From NCBI GenBank assembly GCA_902778925.1, contig CACYZN010000009.1, positions 1 to 64,000 on the forward strand: a DNA stretch of 64,000 nucleotides, written 5' to 3'. Shown in pieces: positions 40,059-47,468 of this stretch. A model generated the notes under the pieces. It was not told the origin of the DNA. It worked only from the letters and a program-made list of their open reading frames with translations, and searched no databases. The position numbers were made by a program, and so were the translations under genes. Numbering within the stretch: position 1 is the stretch's first letter; each line of letters starts with the position of its first letter. Source of the stretch: an uncultured Bacteroidota bacterium (GTDB taxonomy: Bacteria; Bacteroidota; Bacteroidia; Bacteroidales; P3).

Positions 40059-41164
40059 GCCAGATAGCCCTCGCGATGACCCCCGGACTGGGAGCCACCG
40101 GCTGCCGCCGGCTGCTGGCCGCCTGTCCCGACACCGACATCTTCGCACTGCCCAAAGCACAGCTGGCGGCGATGCTCGGCCCGTCGCACCACGAGGCCGT
40201 CGACGCCATAGCCGCCAAAGCCTGCTTCGCACAGGCCGAGGCCGAACTGCGCTTCTGCGAGGCCAACAACATACGCACCATCTTCTGCGCCGACGCCGAC
40301 TATCCGGAGCGCATGAACCACGAGGAGACCCAGGACTGCCCCGCGCTGCTCTACGTGCTGGGCGGCGCCGACCTGGCGCCCGAGCACGCACTGGCCGTGG
40401 TGGGCACCCGCCGCGCCACCACCTACGGACGCGACACCGCCGCCACGCTGGTGCACCAGCTGCGGCCCCTCGGCGCCACCATCGTCAGCGGCCTGGCCTA
40501 CGGCATCGACACCGCCGCCCACCGCGCCGCCCTCGACAACGGGCTGCCCACCGTGGCCGTGCTGGGCCACGGCCTGGACCGCCTCTACCCGCCCGAGAAC
40601 CGCACCCTGGCGCAACAGATAGTGCAGCAGGGCGGCGCCTTGGTCACCGAGTACCCGTCGGGCACCGCCATCAACCCACGCTACTTCCCGGCCCGCAACC
40701 GCATCATAGCCGCCCTGGCCGACGCCACCGTGGTGGTGGAAGCCTCGGAGAAAGGGGGCGCACTGATCACCGCCTCGATAGCCGCCAGCTACCAACGCGA
40801 GGTCTTCGCCGTGCCAGGCCGCCTCGGCGACAAGTACTCGTGCGGCACCAACAACCTCATAGCCATCAACAAGGCACAGCTGGTGCGCGACGCCGCCGAC
40901 ATAGCCTACCACATGGGCTGGCCCTACGCCGGCAGCCAGGGCAGCCAGCAGGAGCTCTTCGTCAGCCTCGACCCCGACGAGCAACAGGTGGTCGACCTGC
41001 TCCACAAGCACTCCTCGCTCACCCTCGACGAGATAGTGAACCTGAGCGGCAGACCACGGGCCAAGGTGACGACCACCCTCTTCGACCTCGAGATGCAGAA
41101 GGTGGTGCGCGCCCTGCCCGGCCGCCTCTACGAACTGGTACGCAACCCACACCGTGCATATTGA
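40046..41164 (+). CDS. dprA: DNA-processing protein DprA
   Basis: A 372-aa protein that binds incoming single-stranded DNA and loads RecA in natural transformation. An N-terminal SAM/HhH-like region precedes the Rossmann-like core: LAVVGTRRATTYGRDTA, IVSGLAYGIDTAAHRAAL, VAVLGHGLDRLYPPENR, SEYPSGT-like TEYPSGTAINPRYFPARNRIIAAL, VVVEASEKGGALITA and VFAVPGRLGDKYSCGTNNLI. A winged-helix DML1-like tail follows (SSLTLDEIVNLSGRPRAKVTTTLFDLEMQKVVRALPGRLYE). Start chosen at 40046. Confidence 0.95.
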   Translation: MDRLSQIALAMTPGLGATGCRRLLAACPDTDIFALPKAQLAAMLGPSHHEAVDAIAAKACFAQAEAELRFCEANNIRTIFCADADYPERMNHEETQDCPALLYVLGGADLAPEHALAVVGTRRATTYGRDTAATLVHQLRPLGATIVSGLAYGIDTAAHRAALDNGLPTVAVLGHGLDRLYPPENRTLAQQIVQQGGALVTEYPSGTAINPRYFPARNRIIAALADATVVVEASEKGGALITASIAASYQREVFAVPGRLGDKYSCGTNNLIAINKAQLVRDAADIAYHMGWPYAGSQGSQQELFVSLDPDEQQVVDLLHKHSSLTLDEIVNLSGRPRAKVTTTLFDLEMQKVVRALPGRLYELVRNPHRAY

Positions 41165-41176
41165 CCAAACACAACC

Positions 41177-41590
41177 ATGATGAAAAAGACACTCACAATG
41201 CTGCTGGCACTGCTCCTCGTTGGCGGAGCCGTCTGGGCCCAGGACAAACCCGGCAAGCGCGAGCGCAAGAAAAACCTGGTGGTGAAAGAATGGAACACCA
41301 AGCAGGGCTCCAAGACACCCTACCTCGACAACGTGGTGACCTACGACGAGCTCGGCCGCAAGGTCGAGGAAATAGAGTATGCCTCCTACGGCCAGAAAAA
41401 GCGCGTCACCTACGAATACGAAGGCACCAACACCAAATGCTCGCGCCAGGTGGAATACGACGACAAGAACCATGCCGTGCGCATCAAGAAGTTCGTCTAC
41501 AACGACGACGGCACCCGCAAGGCCCAGTACAACTACAACCCCAAGGGAAAACTGGTGAGCACCAAGACATTTGAGTATAGCTACAGATGA
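41177..41590 (+). CDS. Small secreted protein, YD/MORN-like repeat, of unknown function
   Basis: A 137-aa protein with a signal peptide (KKTLTMLLALLLVGGAVWAQ). The mature part is Lys-rich with repeated beta-hairpin phrases: VVTYDELGRKVEEIEYASYGQ, VEYDDKNHAVRIKKFVYNDDG, QYNYNPKGKLVSTKTFEY. These resemble short YD-type repeats. Its stop overlaps the start of the VTC-domain gene (ATGA), and similar small proteins travel with VTC and DUF4956 genes in Bacteroidetes, so a role linked to that pair is likely. No function is assigned. Confidence 0.7.
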   Translation: MMKKTLTMLLALLLVGGAVWAQDKPGKRERKKNLVVKEWNTKQGSKTPYLDNVVTYDELGRKVEEIEYASYGQKKRVTYEYEGTNTKCSRQVEYDDKNHAVRIKKFVYNDDGTRKAQYNYNPKGKLVSTKTFEYSYR

Positions 41591-42342
41591 ACGTCCTCGA
41601 CCAGATGGCTCCCATAGGGCTCGACGACATGAAAGCCGTGCGCCTGATGAACCGTGTAGACCAGAAATACATGGCCAGCGCCTCGCAACTGGAGGCGCTG
41701 CTGTCGCGCATCGCCGACCGCTACTATGTGCAGCACATCGAGGGCAACCCACTGGCACCCTACCGCACCCTCTACTTCGACACCGACGGCCTCGACATGT
41801 ACACCATGCACCACAACCAACGGCTCACCCGCCAGAAGCTGCGCGTGCGCACCTACCGCTCCACCGACACCACCTACTTCGAGATAAAGAACAAGGACAA
41901 CAAGAAGAAAACCCGCAAGGTGAGGATACCCATCGACGTGTCGCGCTTCGACGACTGTCTGGCGGTGCCCGAAGTGGCGGCCTTTGTCGACACCAACACC
42001 CCCTACCCCGTGGCCTCGCTGCATCCGTGCCTGGAGAACCGCTTCGAGCGGATTACACTTGTCGACAAGGGCATGAGCGAGCGCGTCACCATCGACCGCG
42101 GCATCACCTTCTGCAACCGCGCCACCGGCCGCAACGCCGACATCGGCCGACTGCTGGTAATCGAGGTGAAGCACGAAGTCGGAGCCCCCGCAAGCGACAT
42201 CGAGCGCGCGTTGCACGAGCTGCACGTGCTGCCCCGCCGCATGAGCAAATACTGCATCGGCACGGCCCTGACCGACCCCGCCGCCAAATACAACCGCTTC
42301 AAACCAAAGTTGCTTTACATTTCCAAAATCAATAGACCATGA
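41587..42342 (+). CDS. VTC-domain protein (polyphosphate polymerase fold)
   Basis: A 251-aa cytosolic protein of the VTC/CYTH tunnel-fold superfamily. It shows the ordered basic/acidic motifs of that active site: MNRVDQKYMAS, YRTLYFDTDGLDMY, LRVRTYRSTDTTYFEIKNKDNKKKTRK, ERVTIDRGITF, LLVIEVKHEV and MSKYCIGTALT. In yeast Vtc4 this fold makes polyphosphate from ATP, and the bacterial protein's product is not proved. It is translationally coupled to the following membrane protein DUF4956, a pairing that suggests product transfer across or storage at the membrane. Confidence 0.85.
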   Translation: MNVLDQMAPIGLDDMKAVRLMNRVDQKYMASASQLEALLSRIADRYYVQHIEGNPLAPYRTLYFDTDGLDMYTMHHNQRLTRQKLRVRTYRSTDTTYFEIKNKDNKKKTRKVRIPIDVSRFDDCLAVPEVAAFVDTNTPYPVASLHPCLENRFERITLVDKGMSERVTIDRGITFCNRATGRNADIGRLLVIEVKHEVGAPASDIERALHELHVLPRRMSKYCIGTALTDPAAKYNRFKPKLLYISKINRP

Positions 42343-43052
42343 GACTACTGCAATTGGACTTCGATCCGGCCATCGCCGCCGAATTTCCGCAGGGCGACCA
42401 GAGCATTGACCTGCTCGGAGTGCCGCTGTTCGACGGGCCCAGCCTGTGGACATTCCTGCTCCGCTTTGCCTTCAACCTGCTGGTGTGCTGGGTCATCACC
42501 CACTTCCTCTACTACCGCAAGAGCCACCGTCGCGACTACTACTTCACCTATATGCTCTTCAGCGCTACCATCTTCCTTATACTGTACCAGCTGCAGAACC
42601 TGCAGATGGAAGTGACCCTCGCCCTGGGACTGTTCGCCATCTTCAGCATGATACGCTACCGTACCGAGCAGCTCCCCATAAGAGAGATGACCTACCTGTT
42701 CGTGCTGATAGGCATAAGCATAATAAATGGCTCCGGCATGACGTCGAGCTACACAGCCTTTGTGGTCACCAACGCGCTGGTGGTACTGCTCGTCTGGCTG
42801 CTCGAGAGTCTCGGCTTCAGCAAGCGCCAGGCCCACAAGATTATCACCTACGAGAAGATAGACCTGATACACCCCGACCGGCGCCAAGAGCTGCTGGCCG
42901 ACCTGCGCGCCCGCACCGGACTGGACATCGTCAAGGTCCAGGTGGGCAGCATAAACTTCCTCAAGGACACCGCTTTCCTGAAGGTTACCTATATCCCCAA
43001 CGACAGCGAGCCCAACGACATAGACATGATTACCAAGTTCAAAAACAGATAG
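42339..43052 (+). CDS. DUF4956 membrane protein, partner of the VTC-domain protein
   Basis: A 237-aa protein with about four membrane spans (FLLRFAFNLLVCWVITHFLYY, YMLFSATIFLILYQLQNLQ, LGLFAIFSMIRYRTEQLPIREMTYLFVLIGISIING, YTAFVVTNALVVLLVWLLESL). The conserved FSMIRYRTEQLPIREMTYLF stretch defines DUF4956. A cytosolic tail (IITYEKIDLIHPDRRQELLADLRARTGLDIVKVQVGSINFLKDTAFLKV) forms an alpha/beta domain. The start overlaps the VTC stop. Function is unknown; genomic pairing with VTC genes is well known. Confidence 0.88.
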   Translation: MRLLQLDFDPAIAAEFPQGDQSIDLLGVPLFDGPSLWTFLLRFAFNLLVCWVITHFLYYRKSHRRDYYFTYMLFSATIFLILYQLQNLQMEVTLALGLFAIFSMIRYRTEQLPIREMTYLFVLIGISIINGSGMTSSYTAFVVTNALVVLLVWLLESLGFSKRQAHKIITYEKIDLIHPDRRQELLADLRARTGLDIVKVQVGSINFLKDTAFLKVTYIPNDSEPNDIDMITKFKNR

Positions 43053-43056
43053 CACA

Positions 43057-43572
43057 ATGAAGAAGAATATCGCAATGGCAGTGGGCATGGCCCTGCTCGC
43101 AATGGCATGCACCGCCAAGACCAACGAGTACAGCGCCGCCGACGGTTCGGTGAAGGCCACGGTGAAAGTGGGCACCGACGAGTGGCACATAACCAAGGCC
43201 GACGGCACCGAGGTGGTGCCCGACTACGACTCGATGCGGGTGGTGCAGACCGGCGACGAGGGACACCCGATGACGGTGGTGTACTACATCGGCAACCGCC
43301 AGCACTGGCTGCAGTACTACAGCACCATGCAGCTGCGCTCGGAAGGCGACATGGTGGGTGGCCAGCGCGAAGGCCGCTGGGTGTACTACCACCCCAACGG
43401 CAACGTGCAGAGCGAGTGCACCTTCGTGGCAGGCCAGGAGGATGGCCCCTACCGCGTGTACCGCGAGAACGGCCGTCCCTACTACCTGGGCCAGTACACC
43501 GCCGGCCAACGCACCGGCCGCTGGGAGGTGTACGACGACATGGGTGTGCTCGTCGAGACCAAAGAGTACTGA
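43057..43572 (+). CDS. Lipoprotein with MORN-type repeats
   Basis: A 171-aa lipoprotein (MKKNIAMAVGMALLAMAC, Cys 18). The C-terminal half carries repeated MORN-2-like phrases: GQREGRWVYYHPNGNVQSE, GQEDGPYRVYRENGRPYYLGQY, GQRTGRWEVYDDMGVLVET. Such repeats form short beta-hairpins and mediate contacts, but the partner is unknown. It follows DUF4956 by 4 nt and precedes cca by 3 nt in the same operon. Confidence 0.75.
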   Translation: MKKNIAMAVGMALLAMACTAKTNEYSAADGSVKATVKVGTDEWHITKADGTEVVPDYDSMRVVQTGDEGHPMTVVYYIGNRQHWLQYYSTMQLRSEGDMVGGQREGRWVYYHPNGNVQSECTFVAGQEDGPYRVYRENGRPYYLGQYTAGQRTGRWEVYDDMGVLVETKEY

Positions 43573-43575
43573 CCC

Positions 43576-45177
43576 ATGATTGACCTCGGGCTGGACCTTT
43601 ATCGCACCATCGGTCGCGAAGCCGACCGGCTGGGCCTCGACGCCTATGCCGTGGGCGGCGTGGTGCGCGACTACTTCCTCGGGCGCCCCTGCACCGACAT
43701 CGACGTGGTGTGTGTGGAAGGAGAAAGGACAGGTGAAAGGTTAGGAGAAAGGTTAGGTGAAAGGTTAAAGGTGAAAGGTGAAACAGATGAAGCCTCTCAC
43801 CTTTCACCTCTCACCTCTCACCCCTCACCGTCCACCTCCCCCCGGATAGGCATCGAGCTGGCCCACGCGGTGCACCATGTGCTGGGCGGAAACGCGGTCT
43901 CGGTGTTCCGCAACTTCGGCACTGCCTCGTTCCGCACCAAGGAGGGCCTCGAGCTGGAGTTTGTGGGCGCCCGCCGCGAGAGCTACAACCGCGAGAGCCG
44001 AAACCCCGTGGTGGAGGACGGCACCCTGGAGGACGACCAGCGGCGACGCGACTTCACGGTGAACGCGCTGGCCGTGTGCCTCAACGCCGACCGCTACGGC
44101 GAGCTGGTCGACCCCTTCGGCGGCATACACGACCTCGACGCCGGCTTGCTGCGTACCCCGCTCGACCCCGACACCACCTTCAGCGACGACCCGCTGCGCA
44201 TGATGCGCGCCGTGCGCTTCGCCGCCCAGCTGGGCTTCCGCATCGACGACCCCACCTTCGAGGCCATAGGCCGCAACGCCGAGCGCATCAAGATCGTCTC
44301 GGCCGAGCGCATTGCCACCGAGCTGAACAAGATAATGCTCTCGCCCAACCCCTCGCTGGGCCTCAAGCTGATGCAGCGCTGTGGCCTGATGCAGCTCATA
44401 CTGCCCGAGATAGCGGCCTTGCAGGGAGTGGAGACCGTGGAAGGCCGCGGCCACAAAGACATCTTCTTCCATACCATGCAGGTGCTCGACAACGTAGTGG
44501 AGAGTGGAGAACGGAGAGTGGAGAACGAGGAGCCTGCCCCCCACTCTCCACTCTCCACTCTCCGTTCACCTCTCTGGCTGCGTTGGGCGGCACTGCTGCA
44601 CGACGTGGGCAAGCCCGGCGTGAAGCACTACGACGCCAAACAGGGCTGGACCTTCCACGGCCACGAGGCTCGCGGCGCCCGCATGGTGAAGCGCATCTTC
44701 CAGCGCCTGCGACTGCCCATGGGCGCCGAGATGAAGTACGTCGAGAAGCTGGTGCTGCTCCACATGCGCCCCATAGTGCTGGCCGAGGACGTGGTGACCG
44801 ACTCGGCGGTGCGCCGCCTGCTGTTCGAGGCCGGCGACGACATAGACGACCTGATGCTGCTCTGCAACGCCGACATCACCACCCGCAACGAGGCCAAGCA
44901 GCGCCGCCACCGCGCCAACTTCGAGCTGGTGAAGCTGAAGCTGGTCGAGCTCGAGGAGCGCGACCGCATCCGCAATTTCCAACCCCCGGTGAGCGGCGAG
45001 GACATAATGCGCACCTTCGGCATCGGCCCCTGCCGCGAGATAGGCACCATCAAGGACGCCATCAAGGACGCCATACTCGACGGCAACATAGCCAACGACC
45101 GCGACCAGGCCTGGCAGATGATGCTCGACCTCGGCGCTTCGCTCGGACTGCACCCTGTCGCCACCGACACCCTTTAA
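43576..45177 (+). CDS. cca: CCA-adding tRNA nucleotidyltransferase with HD domain and two repeat inserts
   Basis: A 533-aa class II nucleotidyltransferase that adds or repairs the tRNA 3' CCA end. AVGGVVRDYFLGRPCTDIDVVCVEG contains the GG-x9-DxD catalytic palm, RRRDFTVNALAV and DPLRMMRAVRFAAQLGF follow, and LRWAALLHDVGKP with HGHEARGARM is the C-terminal HD domain. Two palindromic inserts interrupt it. One encodes about residues 48-87, directly after the catalytic DID strand. The other encodes about 308-333, just before the HD domain. Both keep the frame open. Length is correspondingly greater than usual. It is the last gene of the operon and is followed by E6. Confidence 0.93.
   Translation: MIDLGLDLYRTIGREADRLGLDAYAVGGVVRDYFLGRPCTDIDVVCVEGERTGERLGERLGERLKVKGETDEASHLSPLTSHPSPSTSPRIGIELAHAVHHVLGGNAVSVFRNFGTASFRTKEGLELEFVGARRESYNRESRNPVVEDGTLEDDQRRRDFTVNALAVCLNADRYGELVDPFGGIHDLDAGLLRTPLDPDTTFSDDPLRMMRAVRFAAQLGFRIDDPTFEAIGRNAERIKIVSAERIATELNKIMLSPNPSLGLKLMQRCGLMQLILPEIAALQGVETVEGRGHKDIFFHTMQVLDNVVESGERRVENEEPAPHSPLSTLRSPLWLRWAALLHDVGKPGVKHYDAKQGWTFHGHEARGARMVKRIFQRLRLPMGAEMKYVEKLVLLHMRPIVLAEDVVTDSAVRRLLFEAGDDIDDLMLLCNADITTRNEAKQRRHRANFELVKLKLVELEERDRIRNFQPPVSGEDIMRTFGIGPCREIGTIKDAIKDAILDGNIANDRDQAWQMMLDLGASLGLHPVATDTL
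43717..43838. repeat. In-frame palindromic insert 1 in cca
   Basis: The left arm is AGGTGAAAGGTT/AGGAGAAAGGTT 12-mers followed by AAAGGTGAAAGGTG, the loop AAACAGATGAAG, and the right arm CCTCTCACCTTTCACCTCTC and onward to CCGTCCACC. It encodes 40 residues including KGETDEASHLSPLTSHPSP, almost the same peptide and frame as in the flavoprotein at 10646-10728. The 12-bp units on the left avoid the TGA that pure GGTGAAA heptamers would create. Confidence 0.9.
44497..44575. repeat. In-frame palindromic insert 2 in cca
   Basis: The left arm is GTGGAGAGTGGAGAACGGAG plus onward (44497-44527), and the right arm CCACTCTCCACTCTCCACTC and onward to CCGTTCACC. The arms are complementary. It encodes VESGERRVENEEPAPHSPLS plus TLRSPL: the left half matches the recG and asd peptides, the right half matches the glycosyltransferase peptide, so this looks like the complete form of that element. 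Confidence 0.9.
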
Positions 45178-45183
45178 ACACCC

Positions 45184-45380
45184 CATCCCCTCCCCTTCCG
45201 GTAGGGTCGTTCTTATGTCGTTCTTATGTATATCTTATGTTGTATTTATGTTTAAAACATAAGAAATACATAAGAAATACATAAGAAGTACAAGGGGATG
45301 GCTGGCGGAGCTGGTAATGAGGGCGTTGGAAAGGGGGTGAAATTGGGGGCTTATGGGGGCAAAACTTAATTTTACATAAA
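45184..45380. repeat. Intergenic palindromic repeat E6 (11-bp unit type A, right arm shortened)
   Basis: The palindrome at 45187-45293 has TTCTTATGTAT/GTATATCTTAT units around GTTTAAAAC. The outer left arm CCCTCCCCTTCCGG has no intact right partner. The flank begins GGGGATGGCTGGCGGAGCTG (45295-45314), identical over 22 bp to the inverted flank of E7, and a looser match continues to TTAATTTTACAT near 45376. It faces the promoter of the next operon. Confidence 0.88.
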
Positions 45381-45417
45381 AAACATACTCTATGGCTACC
45401 AAATGGAGTTTATTTTG

Positions 45418-45425
45418 TATATTTG
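45418..45425 (+). promoter_or_regulatory. Promoter of the DUF3857 gene pair (TATATTTG)
   Basis: TATATTTG followed by GCAGCC, 24 bp upstream of the ATG at 45449. It excludes the in-frame ATG at 45392 as the start because that would lie upstream of the transcript. Confidence 0.72.
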
Positions 45426-45448
45426 CAGCCACAAAAATCAATCAAAAA

Positions 45449-47455
45449 ATGAGAAAGAGACTGACAGCATTGCTGTTGCTGACCATGGCCGCCACGGCCG
45501 TCGTCGGCGCACAAGACCAGGCCCGGCCAGGGCGCTATGCCGGTATGAACACCATCACCCGGTTCGACTCGACGGGTGTGTACATGGAAGAGTCGGGACT
45601 GAGCCACGTGCTGACGCACAAGCGCATCCACATACAGTCGTTTGCCGGCGCGGCCCAGTGGAGCACCGTGAAGATTGACTACGACCCCCTGTCGGCCTAC
45701 TGCGAGATTACGCACCTGCTGGTGCACCGCTACGAGAGCGGCCGCACCGACACCCTGCTGTGGCCCGGCCGCGAGGGCGCCACGGTGCACGACTATGTGG
45801 CTCCCGCCCGCATGATCTACTGGGGCGCCAGCCAGAAGATGGTCGAGGTGGGACACCTGGACCCCGGCGACGAGCTGGAATACTGGACCTATAAGAAAGG
45901 CTACACCTACGCCCTGCTGGCCGACGGCGGAGCGCAGCCGTCGCTCAACGGCACCTTTGCCTCGCTCACCGGCGCCGACAGCAGCGACGCACGCTATGTG
46001 CCCCCCATGCGCGGCCATTTCTACGACATAGTGCCCTTCTGGAGCACCCAGCCCGTGGAGCGCAAGGTGTACCAGCTGAACATACTCGACAGCAAGCAGC
46101 TGCAGTACAAGGTGTACAACGGCCAGATGGACGTCAGCCGCGAGGCTGCCGACGAGGCAGGCCGCACCCTCTACACCTTCACCAAGACCGACATCATGCC
46201 GCTGAAGCGCGAGCCACGCGCCTGGGCCTCGAACGACATCGAGTGCAAGCTGCTGCTCAGCACCAGCCCCGACTGGCAGGCCAAGAGCCGCTGGTTCTTC
46301 GGCGTCAACGAGGACTTCGGCAGCTTCGTGCCCACCGACGAGATGAAGCGCAAGGTCGCCGAGCTGGTGCGCGGCTGCCGCACCGAGCTCGACTCCATAG
46401 CCGCCCTCACCCACTGGGTGGCCGACAACATACGCTACGCCGGCATCTCGATGGGCGAAGGCGAAGGCTTCACCCTGCACAACCAGGCCATGAACATGCA
46501 CGACCGCTGCGGCGTGTGCAAAGACAAGGCCTCGACGCTGATAGGCATGCTGCGGGCCGCGGGCTTCAAGGCCTACGCCGCCATGACCATGGCCGGCGAG
46601 CGCATAGACCGCATACCCGCCGACCAGTTCAACCACTCGGTCTGCGCCGTGCAGCTGCGCAACGGCCAGTTCCGCATGCTCGACCCCACCTGGGTGCCCA
46701 ACGTGCGCGAGCTGTGGAGCAGCGCCGAACAGCAGCAGGGCTACCTCATAGGCACCGCCGAAGGCTGCGACCTCATGGAGACTCCCATCTCGCCCGCCGA
46801 GAACCACTACTTGCGCATCATCGGCCATAGCGCCATCGGCCTGGACGGCGCCCTCACGGGCACCCTCACCGTCACCGCCGAGGGCCAGAGCGACGCCGCC
46901 GTGCGCGGGGTGTTCAGCGCCAGCCCCGCCGAGTGGCGCCGCAACCTCGAGCTCGAGCTGCTCCGCATAGCCCCCACCGCCCAAATCACCAACATCGAGT
47001 ACACCGACCCCGACCGCTACCTCGACCAGCCGGTGAGCATCACCTACCACTACCGCATACCCGACTACGCCGTCGTCGACAAGGAGGTCATCGAGTTCAT
47101 ACCCCTCGCGGCACGCAACTTCTACAAGCGCGCCATGAGCCACCTGGGCTTCAACGTGAGCCAGGCCGAGCGCACACAACCCTTCAGCGACCGCTGCTCG
47201 CGCCTGGTCGACATCCGCGAGACCATCGAGCTTCCCTTCGCCCCCAGCCAGCTGCACTACCCCATGGTCGACGGCATCGCCGACCCGGCCGCCTCGTTCG
47301 GCTGCGGCTTCCAGCTCGAGGGCAACAAGCTCAGCTTCGGCGAGCAGGTAGTGCTCGACAAACGCCGCTACGAAGCCGCCGACTGGATGCCCTTCCGCGC
47401 CACCGTGCTCAACCAAAAGAAAGTAGCCGAAACCCCTGTGATATTGACCAAGTAA
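45449..47455 (+). CDS. DUF3857 and transglutaminase-like secreted protein
   Basis: A 668-aa exported protein (signal MRKRLTALLLLTMAATAVVGAQ). The N-terminal DUF3857 domain is beta-rich (YMEESGLSHVLTHKRIHIQS). A transglutaminase-like domain follows, with the full Cys-His-Asp triad context: DRCGVCKDKASTLIGMLRAAGF (Cys 357), FNHSVCAVQL (His) and FRMLDPTWVPN (Asp). The C-terminal third is another beta domain (TGTLTVTAEGQSDAAVRGVF). Such proteins are common in Bacteroidetes periplasm or surface. The reaction, whether protease, crosslinking or other acyl transfer, is not known. The next gene is a related protein 13 nt downstream. Confidence 0.85.
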   Translation: MRKRLTALLLLTMAATAVVGAQDQARPGRYAGMNTITRFDSTGVYMEESGLSHVLTHKRIHIQSFAGAAQWSTVKIDYDPLSAYCEITHLLVHRYESGRTDTLLWPGREGATVHDYVAPARMIYWGASQKMVEVGHLDPGDELEYWTYKKGYTYALLADGGAQPSLNGTFASLTGADSSDARYVPPMRGHFYDIVPFWSTQPVERKVYQLNILDSKQLQYKVYNGQMDVSREAADEAGRTLYTFTKTDIMPLKREPRAWASNDIECKLLLSTSPDWQAKSRWFFGVNEDFGSFVPTDEMKRKVAELVRGCRTELDSIAALTHWVADNIRYAGISMGEGEGFTLHNQAMNMHDRCGVCKDKASTLIGMLRAAGFKAYAAMTMAGERIDRIPADQFNHSVCAVQLRNGQFRMLDPTWVPNVRELWSSAEQQQGYLIGTAEGCDLMETPISPAENHYLRIIGHSAIGLDGALTGTLTVTAEGQSDAAVRGVFSASPAEWRRNLELELLRIAPTAQITNIEYTDPDRYLDQPVSITYHYRIPDYAVVDKEVIEFIPLAARNFYKRAMSHLGFNVSQAERTQPFSDRCSRLVDIRETIELPFAPSQLHYPMVDGIADPAASFGCGFQLEGNKLSFGEQVVLDKRRYEAADWMPFRATVLNQKKVAETPVILTK

Positions 47456-47468
47456 CAGAACCACCGCA

